Source of the DNA: Serinus canaria
Taxonomy: Eukaryota; Chordata; Aves; Passeriformes; Fringillidae
Direction of reading: 5' to 3'
DNA: 64,000 nt
NCBI RefSeq assembly: GCF_022539315.1
Contig: NC_066317.1
Coordinates: forward strand, 43,370,435 to 43,434,434
Below the pieces are notes generated by a model. It searched no databases and was not told the DNA's origin. It saw only the letters and a list, made by a program, of their open reading frames with translations. Position numbers and translations under genes: made by a program. Positions 8,701-18,339 of this stretch are shown in pieces. Each line of letters starts with the position of its first letter. The stretch's first letter is position 1.

Positions 8701-10041
8701 GGGCAGGAATCTTGTGGCAGCTTTGCACTCCCCATTGGATGCCTTTCACAGCTGCAGTGCAGCTGGAGGTAGTTTCTGAGACGCTAACCCTAGGCGTAAC
8801 CCTAACCCTAACCTGAGGCAGGAAAAGCAGCCTAGGGTAAGTGGTGGTCGGAGGAAAAACCCGTTATGGCAGGCATCTTGTGGCAGTTTTGCACTCCCCT
8901 TGGGATGCCTTTCACTGCTGCAGTGCAGCTGGAGCTGTGGGCTTGGTAGTTTCTGAGACGCTAACCCTAGGCGTAACCCTAACCTGAGGCAGGAAAAGCA
9001 GCCGAGGGTAAGTGGTGGTCCGAGGGAAAAGCCTTGGAGGCAGGCATCTTGTGGCTGTTTTGCACTCCCCATTGGATGCCTTTCGCAGCTGCAGCGCAGC
9101 TGGAGGTCAGGGTTTGGTAGTTTCTGAGACGCTAACCCTAGGCGTAACCCTTACCCTAACCTGAGGCAGGAAAAGCTGCCGAGGGTAAGTAGTGGTCGGA
9201 ATCAAAATCCGTGGTGGCAGGCATCTTGTGGCAGTTTTGGACTCCCCATGGGATGCCTTTCTTAGCTGAAGTTCAGCTGTAGGTCTGGGCTTGGTGGTTT
9301 CTGAGACGCTAACCCTAGGCGTAACCCTAACCCTAACCTGAGGCAGAAAAAGCAGCCGAGGGTAAGTGGTGGTCGGAGGCAAAAGCCTTGGTGGCAGGCA
9401 TCTTGTGGCACTTTTGCACTCCCCTTGGGATGCCTTTCACTGCTGCAGTGCAGCTGGAGCTGTGGGCTTGGTAGTTTCTGAGACACTAACCCTAGGCTTA
9501 ACCCTAACCCTAACCTGAGGCAGGAAAAGCAGCCGAGGGTAAGTGGTGGTCGGAGGCAAAATCTGTGGTGGCAGGCATCTTGTGGCAGTTTTGCACTCCC
9601 CTTGGGATGCCTTTCACTGCTGCAGTGCAGCTGGAGGTCTGTGCTTGGTAGTTTCTGAGACGCTAACCCTAGGCGTAACCCTAACCTGATGCAGGAAAAG
9701 CAGCCTAGGGTAAGTGGTGGTCGGAATCAAAAGCTGTGGTGGCAGGCATCTTGTGGCAGTTTTGCACCCCCCTTGGGATGCCTTTCGCAGCTGCAGTGCG
9801 GCTGGAGCTGTGGGCTTGGTAGTTTCTGAGACGCTTATCCTAGGTGTAAGCCTAACCCTAACCTGAGGCATGAAAAGCAGCCTAGGGTTAGTGGTGCTTC
9901 TGTGGGAAAATCCTTGAAGGCAGCCATCTTGTTGGAGTTTTGCACTCTTTTTGGGATGCCTTTCTCAGCTGCAGTGGTCCTGGAGCTCTGGTCTTTGTGT
10001 TTTCCGAGATGCTAACCATAGGCATAACCCTTACTCTAACC

Positions 10042-11790
10042 GTTTTCTGGATAGCATCCTACTTTTCCATAACAGAATGAATAAATTCACCAGAAAGTCT
10101 TTTTCTTCTGTAGATATCCATATATTCTTTTTGGGTTATAACTCAGAAGTACGAATATATATTCTCTTTTGTATTATATTTTCAAAAGTTGTACTTAAAA
10201 TTAAACCTTACCCATATAAACTGCTCTAATCTACCGTGTTATTTTTATTTTATCGTTATGTTATATTGCTCATCCCTTTCAGTTGACAGTAGTTGTAGTC
10301 ATAACATGGAGATGGGACTGGGGGCAATTCTTCAGGGTGGCTGTGCTCAGGTGTACCAGGTATAATCTTTTGAAAGAGAACATTTACCACACTAGGCCAC
10401 CCTTAGGCCTGAAGTTCTTATTTGTCCTATGGTCAACTTAACCTCGCACTCTAGAGAATACATTTTCAATACACAGTCTGTACTAGATATTTTGGTCTTC
10501 TCTGAATGTTAGTATATTCAGTTTTATTTCAGTCATTGAATTAATTTCACTGTTTAACTCTTTCTCGAATCTATTAATCATTATGACCAATATGGTTCCA
10601 GATATTGTGACAGCATGTGCCTAAATTTTCCAATATATATGCTATGAAGTAATATTTCTTTTTCATTATGACTTTTTGTTCCTTTCCTCAGAACTATCAT
10701 TTAGATTTAATGAAAGCCGTACAGAAATGTTAGAATAAATGGTCCATGCAAACTAAAGCACTTCAATTTATGCTATAGTTCATCTTAACCTTGAATATTG
10801 AAACACATCAGCATATGAAAATTATGTAGTTGAATATAGTGACCTAATCTGTACAATCGTCTTTGTAGGATGCTGATGATAGCCTGTGCAGAATAGCAAA
10901 AAGACTAAGACCAAACCTTGCATTCCTGTAAATCAGAATAATTGAATATTTAAGGCAATCCAAAAAGTTTATTTAGTGAGATGGTTGATTAACACCCACC
11001 TATCAGATTTCCCTCATTTTCCTTCACACTTCCTCCAGTTTCCTGCAATTTCTTATCTGCATTAGACTGAAATATACCTTTGCAGCCCAATACAGTTGCC
11101 TGTTTAATCGAAGAGTTCATGGATACAGAAAATTCTTCATTGTCTATCAATCCTAAGTTTTTAATTTGGCTGTATCAACTTAAACTGTCACTTGCTGTCT
11201 TGACTAAGACCCATTGTAGAATTTTATACATGACAGGTTCATTTCTCTGTATTAAGGCTTGTACGAGTATTTGATTTTTTACCTCATGCCCACATATTTC
11301 CCACTGAAAGTTTGCTCCTTCAATTTAGTTCTTTGTTTTGTAGATAATCTATGTTTTCTGGCTTGCCCTCCTCTTCCTTTCCCTCTCAACGTTCAGATTA
11401 ACAATCTGTCTGATGAGCAGGTAAATGGCAGATCTTCGTTGGCAATGTGTGTATAAAAAGTGTACCATTTTTCCATTCTTACCACATACACTAGGCTGAT
11501 TCAGTTTGATTCTTTAATTAGTCAGAAATTGGATCTACTTTTAAACAATATAGTACTAATGCCTTTTTCTTTGTACTAAGATGCACATGACAAAGCAATG
11601 ATCTGGGATTTCTAAACCTTAAGTATTTAGAGAGCATGATGCTGCTCAGCATTCTGCTCTCCATGAAATAACATTTCTCTGAATAGCAGCTGCCTTTTCC
11701 ATCTTGCAATCTGTCTATCAGTCTCCTACAATGTTTCAGGAATGAATGAAGGCTTTGGTTTTATTTGTGCCTATTTATCTGCTGAGGTGT
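10042..11790. other. AT-rich unique DNA, no gene seen
   Basis: Composition changes abruptly at the satellite edge to AT-rich sequence with little CpG. Open frames (for example 11080-11274 and 11259-11456) are short, have no domain or splice context that I recognise, and look random. Confidence 0.6.
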
Positions 11791-12180
11791 AGAACTCTCA
11801 GGAAAAGTATGACTGGCCTACATTGCCTTGATGCATGTCAAGTATTAAGTTACAGCTCCGACAGACCCCGACCACATGCTTCCAGCACCTTTTAAACCCA
11901 CAGGAAGGTGGGAGGGAGAGGATAGGTGAGCCACCAACCAGGTGGGAGAGGGAGGGTCTCAGGGGACAATGACACCTGGACAGGCCAATGACTCCAGGTC
12001 TGAAAAGCATCTTTTGAACTTCTGCCAATTACACGATGCCCTAGCTGGAATGTGGAACTTGACAGACAGCAATTAGGAAGAGGGCAGGGGGGAGGCAAGG
12101 AGGAAGCAGAGCTTCACACCACAACATTAAGTGGCTTATCTCATACCTCTCACAGCAAGACAGATTAGAGAAAGACCATG
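11791..12180. other. GC-richer patch, unclassified (possible old LTR or other repeat)
   Basis: A stretch of higher GC content with purine-rich runs (GGTGGGAGGGAGAGG, GAGGGCAGGGGGGAGGC) stands out from AT-rich flanks. It includes GACACCTGGACAGGCCAATG and AACTTGACAGACAGCAATTA, wording that reminds me of avian LTR U3 sequence, but I could not find LTR ends or a target duplication. No coding frame is convincing. Confidence 0.3.
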
Positions 12181-13378
12181 TACACATTAACTACTGTCAT
12201 CTATCAGCAATGTTCCCTAGAAGCATCATACTGTTTAATTTTTTCTCTTGCCTCTTTTTCGTTTCTCTTTAAACACCTGATAAAATCCAGCATAAAACAG
12301 TAAGTAGTTTAAGTTTTGCTGGTGTTGGAGGACTTTTCAGCCACGAATTTCAGTTTTAGCAGATCAGAGGACAGAAAACATATATTCTCAAATATGTGCA
12401 CTGAAATTTCTAATGTGTTGGGTTACTCTGGAGGTATATTTGGATTCCTCCTTAACTTAAAGATAGTAATGTTGCATCTCTAAATTTTGTCTTTCATTTA
12501 TAACCCTGACAGCATATGTACAAGGTAGATTTTAATACTGGCTTTAAACCATCTTTATTAATCCTCTTCAACACAGGCTTCACCAGGGTGTAGCTATAGG
12601 GATGGGATTAAATTGGACTCTGCAGCAGATATCACCCTCTCAAGAAGTCAGTTCAATTTTTCTCAGATGCCATATCCTAGTACCCACATTGCTCACCAGA
12701 TGTTCTGAGATGCATGCTGGGACAGGACTGGATAGCTACCATGCAGAATTATGATACCAGATAAGCCTGGATTGTTGTACATCACAGTGTGAATTTGTAA
12801 ATACCAGTAGAAAAGCCTGCACAGCTATGCTTAATAAAGATCATTTCATTTAATGAGCAAAATATCTGAGCTACATTGTATTGTAATGCACATTTTAATC
12901 CAGAGTAAAGTGCTCTGGGATTAAAGTCTTGGAGCAGTACACTACAGACCACATGCAATGATAGACTGAAGAAGTGTAGCTGTCCTGATGTAAACAACCA
13001 GAAAAATTATTGGGCTCACAGCAAATAATAGAATAAAGCTCAAGAGATTAAACTCCAGCCAGATCTCTGGCACATAGGCTTTCTGGTTTTTTGAGTTAAT
13101 TTTTGTTTGAATCAAAACATGTCTTGTAGAACCCATTTAATTTTGTATTACAGATTTCTCATGAGCCTTTCCCATCATGACTGCAGCTAAGCTGTTAAAA
13201 TGGCTAGTCACACAATCTGCCAAAAGTATAAAGAGCTCATCCTGTATTTTGGTGGACTGCCTTACACACTTATCTTCTATATTTAAGTGCTTTTTATTAT
13301 TGCATATATGATATTCTAATATCTCCAGCTTCCATAGAAATAGCCTTTTTCTTTTCTTCTTTGGTGTTCCAAGTATAC
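12181..13378. other. AT-rich unique DNA, no gene seen
   Basis: No recognisable repeat, RNA gene or coding exon. Open frames on the minus strand at 12782-12997 and 12942-13136 have no supporting features. Confidence 0.55.
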
Positions 13379-13383
13379 CAAGG
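13379..13383. other. Target-site duplication, left copy (CAAGG)
   Basis: CAAGG at 13379-13383 is repeated perfectly at 13981-13985, immediately flanking the LTR. It sets the element edges at 13384 and 13980. Confidence 0.85.
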
Positions 13384-13980
13384 TGTGCTGGTTTTGGCTG
13401 TGACAGTGTTTATTTTCTTCACAGTGACTGGTATGGGGCTGTGTTTTGGATTTGTGCTGAATACAAGGTTCATAATGTAGAGATGTTTTTGTTGTTGCAG
13501 AGCAGGGCTTACACAGACCCAAGGAATTTCCTGCTTTTCATACTGCTAGGCTGGGGGGGAGACTGGGGGTCCATGGGAAGCTGGGAGGTGACACAGTCAG
13601 GGCAGGTGACCTCAACTGACCAAATGGACATTCCATACTCTATGACATCAGGCTCTCTGTATAAAGCTCCTGGGGGAAGAAGGAATAAGGGGAAGGGCCT
13701 TTGGAGTGCTGATGTTTGTGTTCCCAAGTCACCATTATACATGATGGAGCCCTTCTCTCCTGGAGATGGCTGAACACCTGCCTGCCCATGGGAACCAGTG
13801 AATTCATTCCTTATTTTGCTTTGCTTGTGTGCATAGCTTTTACTGTTAAACTGTCTTTATCTCAGTCCATGAGTTTTCCAGCTTCTACCCTTCCAATCTC
13901 TTCCTGATCTTTCTGGTGGGGGAGTGAATGAGTGAGTGGCTGTGTGGCACATGGCTGCTGGCTGGGGTTAAACCATGGCA
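13384..13980 (+). mobile_element. Solo LTR, avian ERVL-like (597 bp)
   Basis: The element starts TGTGCTGGTTTTGGC and ends AAACCATGGCA, with TG…CA termini and a perfect 5-bp target duplication CAAGG. A TATAAA box at 13660-13665 and the general layout (GGGGCTGTG-like U3, T-rich U5 ending in GGGGTTAAACCATGGCA) fit + orientation. No internal retroviral sequence is attached, so it is a solo LTR. The 5-bp duplication fits ERVL-class integration. The open frames at 13441-13773 (+) and 13509-13742 (-) lie wholly inside the LTR and are chance. Confidence 0.88.
13660..13665 (+). promoter_or_regulatory. TATA box of the solo LTR
   Basis: TATAAA in the context CTCTGTATAAAGCTCC lies near the middle of the LTR, where the U3 promoter of such elements is expected. 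Its position supports + orientation; activity is unknown. Confidence 0.5.
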
Positions 13981-14693
13981 CAAGGCTCACTGAAAGTCAG
14001 TATTAAAAGTCCAAAAGGCCACTCAGATTTTTTCTAGCTCTATTTGTTAAAAGTTATCAAGAACTGTTGATTAAAAGTATGTGACATTACTGGCTCCAGT
14101 TTAATATCCTGTTGAATTACTGTTGAAATTGAAAGTATTTTATCACAGTCATGTTCTGACATCAATTTTTGATCTTTCTACAAGTACAGAACTATGCTGA
14201 GCTTTATTCAGTACAAAAGATACACTTATACTTACATAGACCTCACATTATTAAATGCTGCTGGATTTTTATGCAATGCTATTGATAACTCTACTGTTAC
14301 TACTTTAATAATGGACCTGTTGCCATTTGTTTTTTCTTGATATGAGAAGTGAAAGAATGCTTTTAATTACTTGTCACTCCATTTATTATTGGGTGCTTTT
14401 TTTCCTTCCCACATTTTACTAGTTCCTAGTTTCTAGTTTGTTATTAAACTCTTTTTTTCCCATCTGTTATTTTATTTTCATATTATATTTGCCATAGTTA
14501 CTTTCACATTTACTCGTAGCTGAGATGAATGTTTTAACACATGTAATCTATTTTTTTTCAGTTGTAATTCTAGCAAAACATTATTAAATTGTTCCAAACA
14601 CCATCCACATTTCTTACATAAAAACTATTTCTGCAGCAGTTGTGACTGCTAATTGTCTCAGGTCTGTAACACTGGACTTTCCAAGCAACATTG
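13981..14693. other. AT-rich unique DNA, no gene seen
   Basis: Begins with the right copy of the CAAGG target duplication (13981-13985). The rest is AT-rich sequence with T-runs and nothing recognisable. Confidence 0.55.
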
Positions 14694-14757
14694 TGTGTAT
14701 GTGTGTCTAAATACACACATACACATCATTCTTTTGTTCCGTAAGTTACAGAACAAA
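14694..14757. other. Two adjacent strong dyads (hairpins)
   Basis: The first dyad has perfect 13-bp arms, TGTGTATGTGTGT (14694-14706) and ACACACATACACA (14713-14725), around a 6-nt loop CTAAAT. The second is a 25-bp near-perfect palindrome at 14733-14757 with arms TTTGTTC and GAACAAA and a single internal mismatch around a central G. They lie 7 bp apart in otherwise plain AT-rich DNA. No gene is adjacent. Function is unknown; the first could have arisen as a TG/CA microsatellite inversion. Confidence 0.6.
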
Positions 14758-16319
14758 GGTAATAGCTTGCTACATTTTAGTTTTGTGATCACTTCCTCTG
14801 TCAGTCACAATGTGAATTAAAGCAGGCATTGTGATATGCAGATGTCACCTTTGCCTCTGTGATTCTCCCTTTCTATCCCTTTTGGTGAGTATTTCCTCCC
14901 ACGACACTATGATTACTGTGGGAGCTGGAGAACTTACAGTGATGGGGAGTTGTAGTGTTTGGGGCTACTTTCAGACTATATTACCTTCAATAATTCCAGT
15001 CATTTACAATGCTTCTGCTGTGGATGGAAACATGAATATGTATCAATCCCTGTATGGAATTTTACCCAGACACTTTATTTTTTTCCCAGCCTGCTATTCC
15101 TAACTTCTCCACGGCAGGAGCTCAGTAGTGCTTCTGCACTGCTTTACTGCCATATACCACTTATTTTATCATAAAATAAAACTTGCCTCCTATAGATAAA
15201 AAAAAAAAAGCAATACTTTCCATATTTCTTTAGGTTCTTTACATGTACTGTGAACATTGTGGTACAATGATGTCAATTTGGATTCATTGATTTTAAATAC
15301 CATATAAAAAACTCTAGCAAGTATTTAAGGAATTCACCTTTCCTAAACTTCAAGTGTCATCTCCAGAGCTTAATGTCATTTTGATTTGTTATTTGTATTC
15401 TAGAAGTTCTTAGTCTGCTCCTGAGATAATGATTGATTTTACTTTAGCTCTTATTTATTCTTTCCATAAATAAAAAATAAATTCTGAGCAGCTGGATACT
15501 CATCTATTTGAATCAGTAAAAGACATGCAGTTTTCTGCAATTGTAAATATAAGTATTGGAGAACTCAGCAGAGATTCGTTAATGTTACTGGTATCTACAG
15601 TTTCATACTGACTCATGTTAATTCCAAGGCATATTGAAAAAAAACCACAATATTTTTTAATCATACTTGATGTTAAAAAACAAATGGGAATATCTTGATG
15701 GCCTTCTTGATAAGACTTTAACCTGAAATCTTTCCTCCTCTTAATTTAGGTCAAAAAAGCTCTTTATTTTGTGCATATGTCTTTGTAACCTCATTTAATT
15801 ATTTTCTGGAAGTAGCTATTGTTAAGCCTCTACAATTTAGCACAGTTCAGCACATATTTTCAGCTGCTTACAGGAACACACTGGGGAATGTGCTTTAATA
15901 TCACTTCACACTTATTAAAATACAAATTCTGCCAGAGTAAGTATATGCTGCTGCCATGAATGAATAAATGTTAATCATAAAATGTACAAGTGAAAATTCA
16001 ATCTACTCAAGAATCTTGTCTAAATGTTTTTGTATAATAATATTTGTACCTGAATAAACATGTCAGTGAAGTAATTGCATAGATTGTCATAATGACTATT
16101 AATGCAGAAATGACTACACAGAGATGAAAAACAATAAATGCTGACAGCTTTCTTCTAAAGAGAGTAATTTTTAATATATCTTTATAAAAATTCTAATAAA
16201 ATATTTCTAAAATGCTAAATATATTTCTAGAAAATCACAGCTGCCTCAAAGCACTTCTTTAAAATATGTCTCACTGCTGATAGAAATTTATGTATTCTTT
16301 TTTTTCTCTCTCTTTTTAG
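14758..16319. other. AT-rich unique DNA, no gene seen
   Basis: Open frames at 14831-15103 and 14959-15174 have no family resemblance. Short A-runs occur (for example 15199-15210). The stretch ends in a pyrimidine tract at 16299-16317 followed by AG. Confidence 0.5.
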
Positions 16320-16808
16320 ATATTTTTAAACGCAGATACAATCCGCCTGGGAAATCTACCAGTGGGGTCCTTTTCATCCTCCTCCTCCTTCTCCTCCTCC
16401 TCCTCACCCAGCTCTTCAGCTCCTCGCCAGACTATCTATGAGCTCTGCGCCTGTCCCAATGGTAAACTTTACCTGTCCCCAGCAGGAGCAGGCTCCACAT
16501 GTCAATCCAGTAGCAACATCTGCTTGTGGAGCTAGAATGACTCCGTTTTATCCTCACACCAGAATAGCCTTTTGTTACTATCCCTCTGCTTCACAGTTCA
16601 GTTCGGTTTCCCTTGTGACAAGCCCGACGCTCCAAACAGCCTGCAGAGCAACTTCTTCCACTGTAAGCAGGAGTACAGCGCTGCCTTCTCATGTGGTTTG
16701 TGCTGCCACTCAGCACAGAGATGGGAGAGAGAGATCCAGAAAACAATGTATTCTTCACCAGGAAACCTAGAACATAAGATCACCTTATTTTCCAAAAAGG
16801 GACAATAA
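16320..16808 (+). other. Exon-like island: splice acceptor, then a frame open except for one TAG
   Basis: A strong pyrimidine tract and AG (16299-16319) precede a CpG-bearing, GC-richer stretch. Reading from 16320, one frame stays open for 71 codons to a TAG at 16533-16535 and then remains open to 16808. It includes a serine run encoded by a TCC/CTC microsatellite (16376-16405) and, after it, the readable string ELCACPNGKLYLSPAGAG, then cysteine-containing sequence. A second frame from 16322 is also open through the microsatellite and would give a leucine-rich hydrophobic tail. I do not recognise a protein family in any frame. It may be a non-coding RNA exon, a decayed coding exon, or a compositional accident. 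Confidence 0.3.
16376..16405 (+). repeat. (CTC/TCC)n microsatellite
   Basis: A run of CTC/TCC triplets with one CTT interruption lies inside the exon-like island. Being triplet-based, it keeps the surrounding frames open. Confidence 0.85.
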
Positions 16809-18235
16809 CACAGGTGCCTTTGCTACTTGAAGTGAAGCACATAGTTTTAGATTTTTGCAGGACCTGCATATGAACTGCACATAAATATATAATTAGAGAG
16901 ACAGAGAGAGAGAGAGTACATTAATTTACCCAGAATCTGATGGTGAGATGAATTGGTTCCCCCTGTATGATAAATAACTTTACTGTCTGAAAGCACAATT
17001 TTCCATTCATCTTTTTGGAAGTAAACTTTTATCCCTGAATTTTAAAATTTTAAAGCATTGTGTGATGCTTGCTTTACTAAACAAATTCAGTAAATGGTTT
17101 TTAATACAAAAAGAGACAGAATTCCTCCCTGAGTTTGGTTTCTTTAAAAATGTGTTGTTACTATTTGTCTACTAAGTCTAGGGTTTTGTACACTAGGTAA
17201 ATTTTGGAAATGCTCAGCAATATTCCTTTAAAAGTTAAAAAGACATGCTCTTGTTTGTCAGATCTGAATGACCTTATATAATATTTTCGTGGCCATTGCA
17301 TGTGAAGCGATTGCTTTAAGTAGAACATGCAGTTTCTGGAAAAGACAAACAGGGTAAAAAAGGAAATTCTGATGATATGTTTGTTGATCAGTGTATTGCT
17401 CTCCACAAGGTTCTTATAATTGGCAAATACAAAATCAAGGGAGAAATCTTCAAAGGTGCATCTTGCCCTTTTTCTGACTATGTCTATCTGCTGTCACTTG
17501 AACACAGTGCAAACATTGGTAGTAATGTAAAGTGTGGTGCTGAAAAGCAGTGCACTAACAACTTGTATGACATTCACATTTATTATTCTCTTTTGTTTAC
17601 CATCTGTTGCTGAGGTTTCAAAGTAATAGTAGTATATATAAAACCACATATTAAATGACATTTGGTATTAAAAAGTACATCAATATTACATTACTTTTAC
17701 CTTGGTTAAATTATGCAGCCACAGCTGCACTCAGATCTCACTACTGACTTCCTTTTTTGACAAGTTTCATGTGGGATTTCTTTCTTGTGTCAATGTTCAT
17801 ACTTATTTGGCTTGATTGTTAATTGAAATCTTATAAAAAATGCTTTGTTATGCTGCTGGTAAATTTGTCACAGCATTGATTAACAAGAGTATCTTGAAAC
17901 TTGCAGAACCCAGGAAAGTAAAACAATATAAAAATGCTTCCTATTGTGGAAGATGGCTTGATTGTGTGAGGTAAGTGTGCTTTTTAATTCTATTCTTTAA
18001 GTTATGTCACCTAGCTTGTATTTTTAGAGGCTTCTGAATCTAAGATCACCAATGAAATGAGAGCTTTTGCAAAGGAATTCTAAAGTTGGGGGAGATGGTG
18101 CAAGGTGGGTATTTCTACACCCTTTTTAAAAAATATATATTTTTAGAGGAAAAAAAATTGAAAATGACAAAACTAGTACGGTGATTGCCTTGGCATCTTA
18201 TTACCACCTAATAAGATTGACTTTGTTTTCACTTC
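16809..18235. other. AT-rich unique DNA, no gene seen; short (GA)n
   Basis: A short (GA)n tract lies at 16897-16917. The rest shows only weak open frames on both strands (for example 17161-17406 minus and 17377-17613 plus) without recognisable content. Confidence 0.5.
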
Positions 18236-18339
18236 AGGTGAAATTCACTCCTATGCAGAAGACCAGCACAAGACGTGTCAACGGCTTGACTGGTGCTTGC
18301 CTTACCATTGGCTCTCTTCAGAGGTGTGAATTTTACCCC
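18236..18339 (+). other. Short element bounded by inverted repeats, preceded by a splice-acceptor-like tract
   Basis: The left edge AGGTGAAATTCACTCC (18236-18251) and the right edge GGTGTGAATTTTACCCC (18323-18339) are inverted repeats with about 13 of 16 positions matching. The 104-bp body contains CpGs (AGACGTGTCAACGGC) that are rare in the flanks. It is preceded by TTTGTTTTCACTTCAG, which reads as a splice acceptor, and the frame is open through to 18381. It could be a small non-autonomous transposon, an exon, or a conserved non-coding element. I cannot identify it. Confidence 0.35.

Larger units (their letters stand above)
2203..10041. repeat. 177-bp telomere-hexamer satellite array, main segment (about 45 monomers)
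   Basis: The array resumes exactly after the LTR and continues to a final degraded unit ending ACTCTAACC near 10041. Typical full units such as 5451-5627 and 5628-5804 are exactly 177 bp with three CCCTAA-type hexamers; units with two hexamers are 171 bp or so. CpG dinucleotides recur at fixed places (GACGC, GGCGTAAC, GGTCGGA, GCCGTGG, TTTCGC). Two variant classes occur in the middle part (CCTAGGGTAAG and CCGAGGGTAAG) and two in the tail (TTTCGCAGCTGCAG and TTTCACTGCTGCAG). The unit near 8766 lacks about 11 bp before GTAGTTTCTGAG. The last units (9880-10041) are more diverged, as expected at an array edge. Long open frames here are a by-product of the monomer length (3 x 59) and are not annotated as genes. 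Confidence 0.97.

Noticed and set aside
1..10041. CRISPR-like repeat-spacer array
   Set aside because: The repeated unit is continuous with no unique spacers of constant length, and the host is a vertebrate; it is a satellite.
13441..13773. Overlapping frames on both strands near 13.5-13.8 kb
   Set aside because: They lie entirely inside a solo LTR with a perfect CAAGG duplication.
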